The translations under genes were made by a program, and so were the position numbers. From contig NC_060059.1 in assembly GCF_020283565.1 (NCBI RefSeq), forward strand, positions 937,501 through 1,001,500: 64,000 bases of DNA. The letters are read 5' to 3'. Under the pieces are notes generated by a model that saw nothing but the letters and a program-made list of their open reading frames with translations, was not told where the DNA came from and did no database searches. The DNA is from Trifolium pratense (Eukaryota; Streptophyta; Magnoliopsida; Fabales; Fabaceae). This document shows, one piece after another, positions 46,433-56,348 of this stretch; the first letter of the stretch is position 1, and each line of letters opens with the position of its first letter.

Positions 46433-46521
46433 TGGGCTTTGTTGTAATAAAAGTAGAAAAAAAGTCCAATGGGTTTCAGCAAGGCCCATAATAACTCTAC
46501 CTTCGTTTTGACCCAAGCCCA
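46433..46521 (+). promoter_or_regulatory. Site II (TGGGCY) cluster upstream of PHIP1
   Basis: TGGGCT (46433), GGCCCA (46483) and AGCCCA (46516) lie 140-230 bases before the ATG. Such TCP-bound site II elements are typical of plant genes expressed in dividing cells, including ribosome biogenesis genes, which fits an RNA-binding cytokinesis protein. Confidence 0.5.
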
Positions 46522-46664
46522 TTATAACTCCTCCTTCCTCAGTTCTTAAGCCAAACTAGAAAAGCTTGTACACGACGGCGTCGTTTTTTCCCCAAAATTC
46601 GATTGAACCACAACCGGAAAAACAAAACCCAGTGAGTGGTGAAATTTGTTAAGTGAGATTAAGA

Positions 46665-49458
46665 ATGGTTCTATCAAAGAAGAAGCTTAAACAGAAGCTT
46701 AGAACTGAATTAACCCTAAACCAAATCAATGCTGAATCTAATCCTCCTTCTTCATCTTCCAACTCTCTTAAACATCATATTAACTCTTCCATCAACAAAC
46801 CCATTTTGTCTAAGAGAGAAAAACTCCGAAAGATTCGACCTTTACAACAACCCAATGAAAATGAAGGAACCAAAAACAATGAAATTGGGATTGAGGGTTT
46901 GGAAAAGAACAACATTAAAAAGAGAAAAAGGAATGATGTTGATGTTGTGGCTAACGAGGTTGTTGTTGTTAAGGATACCAACAAATCAGTGAAAAAGAAT
47001 GATGGTGATGTTGTTGTGGCTAATGAAGTTGTCGTTAAGAGAGTAAAACAGAGAGTAAAACCCCGATGGATTCGTGAGGATGAAGTAACTGAAAAAATCA
47101 ATGAAATTGGGACTGAGGGTTTGGAAAAGATGAAGATTAGAAAGAGAAAAAGAGTGAAACCAAATGATGGTGATGTTGTGGCTAATGAGGTTGTTGCTGT
47201 TAAGGATACTGTTAAGGTTATTAGCAAATCAATGAAAAAGAAGGAGCAGCAAAAGAAGAAGAATATGCAGAAGAAGAATAGAAAGAAGAACAAAGCTGCA
47301 GAGGAAAATGGCAAAACTGTAGAGGCAAGTTCCAAAGTTGCAGAGGAAAATGGTTCTAATCACCAAGAGGAATTGCCACAATCTAATGGATTGGCTAACA
47401 CCAATATCACTGCCAGGTGATTTTATCTATTATTGTTTATTTTTTAATTATCATTGTTAATTTTGTTTCATTTGATAATTTAGTTGTCTTAAACAATGCA
47501 ATGGTGGGTTGTATTTAGTGTGTTTGGTTCTGTGGTAACAACATTGATTTTGAATGAATTATAGCTAAAAGTGAGTTATTCATGTAAAATTATTTATGAT
47601 TGTAGTGTAAAAGTTGGTTGAACAATAAAATTTTGGACTAAAAATCAATTGTTGAGGCAAAAGCTATAAATTTTAGCTCCAAATTTGAATCAATTTCGTA
47701 GGCAAAATCTATTATACTAGTTTGCATAGAAGAAAATTGAATATTAATTTAGTGTGAAGGAAAGAAAGATTGTGTTTGTGTTTGTGAGCTGAAATGAAAT
47801 AATGTTGCTTTTTGTTTTATTTATTTGTTTGATATTAGTGTTGTCAATTGAAGATAGTGGAAAATAGAGGATTGTTAAAATTCCACTATGCAATAGTGCT
47901 ATGACGCTACTATAGCGGCTATTTGACATTATATATTAAATAGCTTATCACAGAACAATTGCGGTTTGTCCAACTTCTGCTACGCTGTAGCGGTTTGTCC
48001 AAATGCTGCTAGCTATAGCGGTATAGTGCCACTATAGCGGCTATTTAACAACATTGTTTGATATACATTGTGAAATTTTGGTCCCAGTTTTTTAAGTGAT
48101 TATTATATGTTCTGTGATGTTCATGCAGTCAAGAAAATGGTGATGCTTCTACAAAAGTTTATGTTGGAGGAATTCCCTACTATTCAAGTGAGGATGACAT
48201 TCGAAGTTATTTTGAAGGCTGTGGCACCATCACTGAAATTAATTGCATGACTTTTCCTGACACTGGCAAGTTTAGAGGGATTGCGATTATTAGTTATAAG
48301 GTGAGTTTAAAACAAACATTATTTCTTTCTTTTTTTTCAACTTTTCCTTATTTTCCCTTAACCATATCCCTATTCTATACTTTCTGATCGTATTATGCAA
48401 TTTCATGTCAAATCTCGTGCTTCCTTATATGGTAGGATTGATCGTAGAATATTATGCAATGTTTCAGCAGGCTATATTAGCAATACATTATAACCCTCTT
48501 TCCGTCAGTACATATGTCGGTTTTCAAGATTTTATTCTCACTTAGGGACAACTTCCAATTTCAAAATTTGATTATTGTTATGGAGCATTTCGATAACTTG
48601 CTGACATTTATGTGGCATTTCTCCTGCAGACTGAAGCAGCAGCCAAACGAGCATTGGCTCTTGATGGAGCTGACATGTTAGTAACAATGGCAGTTTTCTT
48701 TTATAGAAAGATGATTCACTGTTTTTGCTCATTTCTTGTGTCAATGTCATGCTTATAAAACATTTGATGTTAACAGGGGAGGACTTTTTCTTAGAATTCA
48801 ACCTTATAAAGCAACTCAAGCAACCCGGTTTACTCCGGAATTGAAGGAGGGATATAATAGAATATATGTTGGAAGTTTATCATGGGAAATAACAGAGGAA
48901 GAGCTGAGAAAATTCTTCTCAAATTGCAATATAAAGTCCATACGATTGGGTACGGACAAGGAAACGGGAGACTTCCGAGGGTATGCTCATGTAGATTTCA
49001 GTGATAGTAAGTCACTCAAGACAGCACTTGCATTGGACCAGAGTGTCTTGTTTGGAAGGCCTGTCAGAATAAGCTGTGCAGTTCCGTTGAAGAAAAAACC
49101 TGACGCGGGTGAAAAATCAGTCGCAGATTCTAAACAAGGTGCAGGTGAAAAATCAGTTGCAGGTTCTAAACCAGGTGCTGTTGAAAAATCAGTAGCAGGT
49201 TCAGGTGAAAAATCAGTTGCAAGTTCTAAACCAGTTTCAGGTGAAAAATCAGTTGCAGGTTCTAAACCAGATGCAGGTGAAAAATCAGCTGCAGGCGAGA
49301 AACCAGATGCTGGAGAAAAAGAAACTGTTGAGAAACCGCCAAGTTCCGTTGTAAGTGGTGGCAAGAGGAAGAATAGGATGTGCTACGGTTGTCGTCAAAA
49401 AGGACATAATCTCTCAGAATGCCCAAACCAACAAGCAGTTGCCTCTGCTACAATCTAA
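46665..49458 (+). CDS. PHIP1: PHIP1-type RNA-binding protein (two RRMs plus CCHC knuckle)
   Basis: Four exons (46665-47416, 48129-48300, 48630-48676, 48777-49458) encode 550 aa. The ATG at 46665 is used because the in-frame codon at 46653 is GTG. The first 250 residues are Lys-rich with nuclear-localisation-like runs and two or three diverged copies of a unit like NDGDVVANEVVAVKDT. RRM1 spans about 260-335 (VYVGGIPY, then GKFRGIAII) and RRM2 about 352-430 (IYVGSLSW, then GDFRGYAHV). A GEKSVAGSKP-type repeat fills about 436-510, and a CCHC knuckle CYGCRQKGHNLSEC ends the protein (526-539). This matches PHIP1, which in Arabidopsis binds phragmoplastin and Ran2 mRNA at the forming cell plate. 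The internal repeats vary quickly and the C-terminus is shorter than I remember for Arabidopsis. Confidence 0.92.
47836..48056. mobile_element. hAT-type MITE in PHIP1 intron 1, 221 bp
   Basis: The ends TAGTGTTGTCAA and the complement of CAATGTTGTTAA form an imperfect inverted repeat. They are flanked by an 8-base duplication TTTGATAT (47828-47835 and 48057-48064), the hAT signature. The interior holds repeated CTATAGCGG words and can fold. No coding region is seen. Confidence 0.78.
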
Positions 49459-51637
49459 AGCATGTAGGAAAACTCAATGACATTGGTAATTTTGTATCTG
49501 TTTCGTCATGAAGACGGTTTGATTGTAGTTTATTTTTGAAAGAGAAAAATAGGGCAGTATCTATAGTGGACACTTTCCTTTCCTGGTCGTTACCACTTTT
49601 TTTTCCCTTGATGAGAATTGATTCAGTTTTGATATAAGCTAGAAAATATTGGTGGGATAAAGAAATTCTCACTAGTTTGAGGTTTTATTGATTTATTCAC
49701 AAATAGTTAGACAATTTTTATGTGAATTAATAGTAAACCTACCAAGTTTTTTTATTGTTGTACCTTAACTTGGTGGTATTCATAAAGGCTTATTGTGTTG
49801 GATTATTTTCGTCTTTGCTGTTCATGGCATGACTTTTTCTCTATTTGTTTCTCAAACAAACAAAAAATGACCATAAGCAAATAGTATGTGGTTATTGTGG
49901 ATTATTTTCCACAATCTGAACCTAGTCAACTTACCTAATGCAACTAAGCTATTTGTTTTGTGCAACCTGTGAGAATTCTTCTGAATATTGTCCTATTCCT
50001 ATATATGTATATATAACCTATTACCTAAAGCATTTTCCAAGGCTATTCATGGATTGTCACATACACATCACTCTATAATGGTAATTGCTCAGAATCTCCC
50101 CATCCAACTGGAAGATATCTTCCGGTGGGGGAAGTAACCACCCTCTATAATTGCTGATCGTGCTGAGTGCTGACCCTTACCTAGGGGTGGACAGGACCCG
50201 CCGACCTGCCCAAGACCCGAGTAAACCGGAACAAAATAAGTGCAAACGGATGGGCTGGGTCGGTCTTTATTATTTTGAAATAAATGCCTAAAATAAAATA
50301 GAATTAAATAAGGGTATATTAGGAATAATAGTATTAATTAGTTTAAAAGTAGTTAAGTTTTGCTTATAATAGTGACCAAAATTTGAAGTGTTTTTTTTGC
50401 TTATATTTGTGTTTGGAGGGAGTATTTCGTAACAAAGATGCGTTTTTTTTTTTTTTTTTTTTTTTCATGTTTGGAAGTATACTTCTGGACTAAATCTTGT
50501 TTATTTTTTCTCCGAAAATGTGGGGTGGAAGGAACAAATTGTTATTAATCAGAATCATGGTTGCTTGATAAATTGATAATGAATTCCGAGAAGGGGGTGA
50601 TCTCAAGCTCAAGTTTCATGATGATTGATGAGGGATGGGCTCTTCTTATGTACACTACAGTGTGTGTGTGTGCGCTGTGAAAGTCATTTTTATCAGTCAG
50701 CATGCCCAGTGAATTGTCACTCTCTTCAGTTAAAACCTAAACCTAAATCATACAGGAAGACTCGTACATACTTTATTGTCGTTTTCTTCTAGTAGACAGT
50801 TTGACACTAGTTTTTGTTTCTACATTGTTTTATACTATAGGGCAGTACCTATAATTCAACAAATTGACAAATTCCTTACTTTTGACATAATTTTCTTGAT
50901 AACGATAATTCCTTTGATCTCAATAAAAAACAAAGAAAAGATGGACAGAAACAAATGGTTGAAGAATGCTGTTTGATCCCTCTTGATATACAGTAAGTAG
51001 TACTAGCAGTAGCAATCTATAACACCAATACTTTTAATCGAAGGGTGTTTGATACATATCAGTGTCAGACACCTACATGAAACTACTAACATATATGATA
51101 GAAATCTAATTAAATTTAATTATTTATTTTCTCATATTATTACTAGTATCGGTGTGTCAGTGTCATACCCGTATATGTGTTTGCGCATCATATTCATATT
51201 TTGTTTAGATATTGAAGCAAGCTAATCTACTAATTATTCCTCAACTCTCTAATTTTAACTCATTTGTTTGGATCCTAATCTACTAATTAACAAGGTTCCG
51301 CATATTCAGCTTATTTGATGGGAAACATGTCCATTTGTTTCCCTAGTTGTTAATGGATGGACTCTACTTTTGACTCTATTATTATATTATTATTATTATA
51401 CATGAATGAATAGAATGAGAATTTTGTCCTCAACATACTTTGGTCCGTGAGCTGAAAGGTACATAAGCTAAACTAACAACAGACATGTTCCCTTTGGTAA
51501 AATTGAGAAGTTTGACTTGTTGCCTTCAAAATCTATGCAATGCCATGACACTTATTGCTTCATATCAAATGCAAACAAACTCATCTTCCCAAATTTAATT
51601 ATATAATACCTTAGCTACTTTTAATTACTTCACAAAA
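49459..51637. other. Intergenic region between PHIP1 and SOSEKI
   Basis: It contains the PHIP1 3' UTR, a possible Stowaway 3' remnant ending GGAGGGAGTA near 50425, a poly-T run at about 50442-50465, and a GTGTCAGTGTC-type repeat at 51040-51190. No gene is supported. Confidence 0.5.
51040..51190. repeat. GTGTCAGTGTC-type dispersed repeat, copy 3
   Basis: ATCAGTGTCAGACACC, AAATTTAATTATTTATTTTCTC and GTGTGTCAGTGTCAT match the copies at 40600 and 44430. The outer GTGTCAG/CTGACAC words face each other, so the unit may be a MITE. Confidence 0.5.
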
Positions 51638-52693
51638 ATGGGAACCAAATCTGTAGTATCCATGGAAAGGAAAACATTAGAAAGTGAGGTAAGTCATGAG
51701 AACTCTAAATTCTTGACTGAACCAAAGCATACTGATCAGGCTGAGCTTAAAGTTCCAGTAATTTACTACCTCTCTACAAATGGCCAGCTTCAACATCCAC
51801 ATCTCATCTATGTTTCAATCTCTTCTCCAAACGGAACGCTTCGTCTTCAAGGTAGATTCTATATACACTTATGCATTAAAGAAAAACAGAAAAACTCATT
51901 TAGAATTATGCTTGAACATAAATAATTTCACTCAATTTTTCTGATCAGATGTGATAAATAGATTGAGTTTTCTCCGAGGACAAGGAATTGCCAGCATGTA
52001 TTCTTGGTCTACAAAAAGGTAGTGTATGCAATTATTGATCTTATTTTCATGATTTTAGACTACACTTTCTTTATGCAACTAGTACTAATTGTTTTTCAAA
52101 CAATGGTGGTGATGTGATCTTTCCTTTTATTCAGGAATTACAGAAACGGATTTGTGTGGCAAGATTTGTCCGAAAACGATTTCATTTATCCGAGTAATAG
52201 CCATGAGTATGTCCTCAAAGGAACAAAACTAATAGAACCTTCAAGTTTTGGATCCTATGAAACAATATTATCAATGTCAAGTTCCAAAAGTTCCAATGAA
52301 ACAAAATGTTCTAGCATGGTTGAAGACAGCTCACCTTCTTCCACAACGAATAGTTTGCGGCGTGATTACAATCTTTACAATGCAAAGATATGCATGGATT
52401 TTGCTGAGAAAGCAGCTAATGCTTCGACTCAGACTGAGGAGAAGGGTAGGCAAAGGATGGAAATGGATCGACGAAGTGAAGGGTTTGAAGGAAATGGTGC
52501 TGCAAGGAAATTTGATGTGAATGAAGGGTCTTTGTCAGTTTCCAGCTCTAGTTTTGGATCATTGGAAGGGTGTTTGGATTCAGCAGATATAAGAAACCAA
52601 AAGATAGAGAATGAACGTCCAAGTGGGAGGATGAGAGCAACACAGGTTTTGATGCAGTTGGTCAGCTGTAGAAGTACTGGAGATGAATTGTGA
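51638..52693 (+). CDS. SOK: SOSEKI (DUF966) polarity protein
   Basis: Three exons (51638-51851, 51949-52018, 52135-52693) encode 280 aa. The conserved DIX-like N-terminal domain spans about residues 38-125: VPVIYYLSTNGQLQHPHLIY, DVINRLSFLRGQGIASMYSW, NGFVWQDLSENDFIYP and EYVLKGTKLIEP. In SOSEKI proteins this domain polymerises to mark cell corners or edges during oriented division. The remainder is Ser-rich and low-complexity, and ends RATQVLMQLVSCRSTGDEL, a C-terminal block also found in family members. The start Met is the first in an open frame with a typical pre-domain leader. The last 60 coding bases and the 3' UTR are duplicated at 53724-54010. The particular SOK number cannot be assigned. 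Confidence 0.92.
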
Positions 52694-53040
52694 GTCAATG
52701 AAATTGGTTTCATTGTGTAGTTTTTGGGTAGTTTTTATGAATTATTGTTAATATATATATATTAATTACAACCGATTGATGGAGATGTATTGAGTTTTTA
52801 TTCGCAATGAACCGTGATAGATTGAACAATTCAATTGATGCTTGACGAAAGGTCGTGTTTATTTAATTGTTTCTCATTAGAGTTTATCTTTTCTCACGCT
52901 CTCAATCATTCATGTAACGTACACACATTGATCGAACATAGCTTTATCTTGGGGTATGCCATTAGAACATCATTTGGGAAGAAAACATGTAAGTTTGCCT
53001 TGAGGATCATGAATGTAGGTTTCAAGTAGTTGTGACCAAA

Positions 53041-53160
53041 TCAGTTGACATTGGCTGAATCAGTAAATCGTCCATCACCAAGAAAGTTACATCATCTTTC
53101 ACAAAACCATTCTTAATATTAGAAGAGAAGCTCCATTTCAGATGGTTATTAGCTCTGGGC
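53041..53160 (-). pseudogene. Isolated DUF674 relic (minus strand)
   Basis: The minus strand reads NIKNGFVKDDVTFLVMDDLL and IQPMST, the family core motif with little decay, preceded by RANNHLKW (compare CKRAMNNKI in gene 6). It lies about 31 kb from the array, between the SOSEKI gene and its duplicated tail. Confidence 0.85.
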
Positions 53161-53723
53161 TATCTTGTTATAGCTTCATGGAATAACCAATAACCAATTA
53201 ATAATTCATTTCACTCATCTGCTCAAATGATCATATTCTCAAGCTACTAAAATATAACAAAAGTAAAATATGAATCGAAAGAACAAAACAGGAGAAAATG
53301 AAAAGAGCATGCAGATATTTGTAGTGTTTCAATTGAACAAACTCAAAAAACCCTGTATGCCTCTACATTTATAGATTCAAACTTGTAAAACCTATTACAT
53401 AATTAGAAATAACCCAACTGTTTTTGAAACAAACCATAACGTGAACATAGGGGATATACATGCATTACTGTAGAATGTATTTGAGATAAGCTAGAACAAT
53501 AAAAATAAAAAGACACAAGTTTGAGATTTTAGCTAGAACAATTTTCAAACCACTTGAAATCGTTTATATTACAACTTCTCACTATCCATAGTTCTTCTTC
53601 TAATGATTTCACAAAATATTTACCGTTGAAACAACACTCACCATCATTGGAAGTTATGGCCTTTCTATCCAAATGATCATTTGAACAACCAAAATTGAAG
53701 GATACAATCTTTTTAAGGACACT

Positions 53724-54010
53724 GAGAGCAACACAAGTTCTGATGCAGTTGGTCAGCTGTAGGCGGCAGAGGAATTGTGAGTCACTGAAATTGCTTTCAC
53801 TGTGCAGTTTGATTTTAGGAATTATTGTTGATATATATTAATTACAACCAATTGATGGATGGATATGTATTGAGTTTTTATTTGCAATGGACCATGATAG
53901 ATTGAACAATTCAATTGATGTTCGACAAAAGGCCGTAAATTATTTAATTGTTTCTCATTAGAGGTTTAAAGTTATCTAGTCCACGCTCTCAATCATTTAT
54001 GTCATGTACA
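53724..54010 (+). pseudogene. Duplicated 3' end of the SOSEKI gene
   Basis: From GAGAGCAACACAAGTTCTGA onward this segment matches 52633-52930, including GTTGGTCAGCTGTAG, TTAATTACAACC and GAACAATTCAATTGATG. A deletion changes the frame after QLVSCR, and the upstream exons are absent, so it is a non-functional partial duplication. Confidence 0.88.
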
Positions 54011-55180
54011 GACATCAATATAACATATTTTTATGTGTAATTGTAGAACATACCGTAATCTCTTATCTACTTGATCGCGTTAATTATTATTAATCGAGGA
54101 TAATCTAGGCTTTATAGATTTTAATTTTTTTTTTTAAAACTAATGTAGTACAATGGATCTTTGAGTATAAGTCATTAAGATAGATGATGATTCACCATAA
54201 TCCAAATGAATAGGAACTTTCAAATTTGCTCAATACTATATCAACATCTGATTATGATGATAGCTTCATATATGAAAAGAAAAGGCCCAAAAATCTGTAT
54301 AGCATTTTCCTTAATTTAAATATAGGAGGTTGGATTAACTATTTTTACGCCCAATGTTGTGGTCCAAGACAACACTGACTCTCTCAAAGTAGGTAGGCTA
54401 CGGCAGCCCCCGAAGTAAAAATCATCATACAATAATTAATTTAAAATTAATAACGTAGTCTAGGATTTTAAATTTTTAATGCAATTTGTCAACAACAAAA
54501 AAAAGTTTAATGCAAATTAATTGATAATTAAAAATATGCAAATTAGTTGAATAAATTACTAAAACTATTTTTTTTGGTAGAGATAAAACGAAAATCTTTA
54601 TATTTAAATTATATAAAATAAAGATGTCGAGCTATTTTTCATTTTATATATAGAGTCGTAATTTGAACATTAAACACTCCAAAACATGTTTATTTCGCTA
54701 AAACTCAAAAGACCGATACAAATTAGAATGTCAAAATAAAGATAAAAACTGACATTGTATACATATCCACATTTATAAGATGAGCTTTCATTTGCTTATA
54801 TAAAAAAAAAAAAAACATTTATAAGATGAGCAATGTGTGCTATTATAAAAAAATAGAGTTTATGCCAACTAATATCTCTGAAACACTAGTTAAAAAAAAA
54901 ACTAAAAAGAAAATAAAAGTTAATTTTTTATTTTTTGGTACAGAAATAAATGTTAAATTTAATAAAAAAAAATCTTTTTTTAAGAATAAAAAGTTAGTAT
55001 TGTTGTGTTGAGAGACCATAAAAGGAAGAAGTCTTTGAATTGTTAAAGTTGTCCTTGAATTCAACATTGCCTCAATACTCTCTCTCTCTCTCTCTCTCAC
55101 ACACACATTATATGCTTTTTCTTACTTCCCTCAACTTTTTTTTCATATTTATTTACGCTTCCAATTTTCACAAACCATGT

Positions 55181-55240
<60 letters not shown>

Positions 55241-55324
55241 CTCTTGATTCATATCTTTTATTGGTACAGTATTGTGAAATTGTGAATGAAAAAAGTTTGA
55301 GTAGTATTGTGGGTTGTTGTAAAA
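54011..55324. other. Intergenic region upstream of the HARBI1-like gene
   Basis: AT-rich, with a (CT)n run at about 55078-55098 and an (AT)n run at 55186-55238 just before the first exon. No other feature is supported. Confidence 0.5.
55186..55238 (+). repeat. (AT)n microsatellite
   Basis: About 26 uninterrupted AT units lie 87 bases upstream of the HARBI1-like start codon. Confidence 0.97.
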
Positions 55325-56305
55325 ATGGGTTCCATAAGAGGGGTGAAGAAAAGAAAGAAAAAAGATGTCATTGCAGTTGCAGCAGCAGCAGCAACAACAC
55401 CATTCTACTCTCAACCTCATCACCCTTTTGACTGGTGGTATCACTTCTCCAACAGAATCACAGGTATTATACCATTTTTACCCCTTCACCAAGCTTTTTT
55501 TTTTTTGGCTTTTCATATTCATGTTGCTTTTATTCTTCATAGTTAATTTATCTATATATATAATTCCCAGATAGTTCTCCTACTATCCATCTTAACCCTA
55601 ATCCACATCACCCACTTACATCCAATTAAATCACACAATAATGCCACATCACTTCCTTAAATTATATCATTTTCATCTCTATTTTTTTTTGTTTCCACAT
55701 CACTTCCTTATATTATATCATTCTCATCTCTATTTTTTTTTTTATATTATATCAATATCATAATAAATAATAAAGAATTATGTTTCTCCAATTATCCAAA
55801 AATTGATGTCACAAGATGTTACAATTTTCTACATTATTATTGAATTATACCTCTCCAATTATCCAAAAATTGATGTCACAAAATGTTACACTTTTCTACA
55901 TTATTATAACATTTCTTAGTGACAATGAAGATGAACATAGTTGGATTCTCTTTCAACATTTATCCCATTTAAATGTCAACCGTTTTCATAGAAACAACAA
56001 AGAGTTTATAATTTAGTCACACAAAAAAATACGAAGAGTGTATACATTATTGACTTAATTACATTATAATTTTAGAGAAGAGTGAAGGTTATGCAAAAAG
56101 TTAGGTTATGGGATTGAAATATATAATAACCATTATCATTATCATATTTCATTCAATTTTAGTGTGTCGCCTATGCGTTGCACTATTGCATTGGCTGGCG
56201 CACCCCACAAAAAAAAAATTCAATCAATTTTGATGGTCCGTACTCATTCTCTATACATATAGGTATATATATTGGTTGGAGGAAGTGATAAGTACATCAC
56301 TTTTA

Positions 56306-56348
<43 letters not shown>

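Noticed and set aside
46653..46664. Longer PHIP1 start at 46653
   Set aside because: The codon there is GTG; the first in-frame ATG is at 46665 and fits the family N-terminus.
46775..47335. 186-codon minus-strand open frame opposite PHIP1 exon 1
   Set aside because: It is the antisense of a Lys-rich repetitive exon; low-complexity Ser/Phe/Thr composition, no independent support.
50195..50270. GC-rich patch (GACCCGCCGACCTGCCC) that could be a gene remnant
   Set aside because: It resembles a common legume dispersed repeat tail and has no open frame; too short to name.
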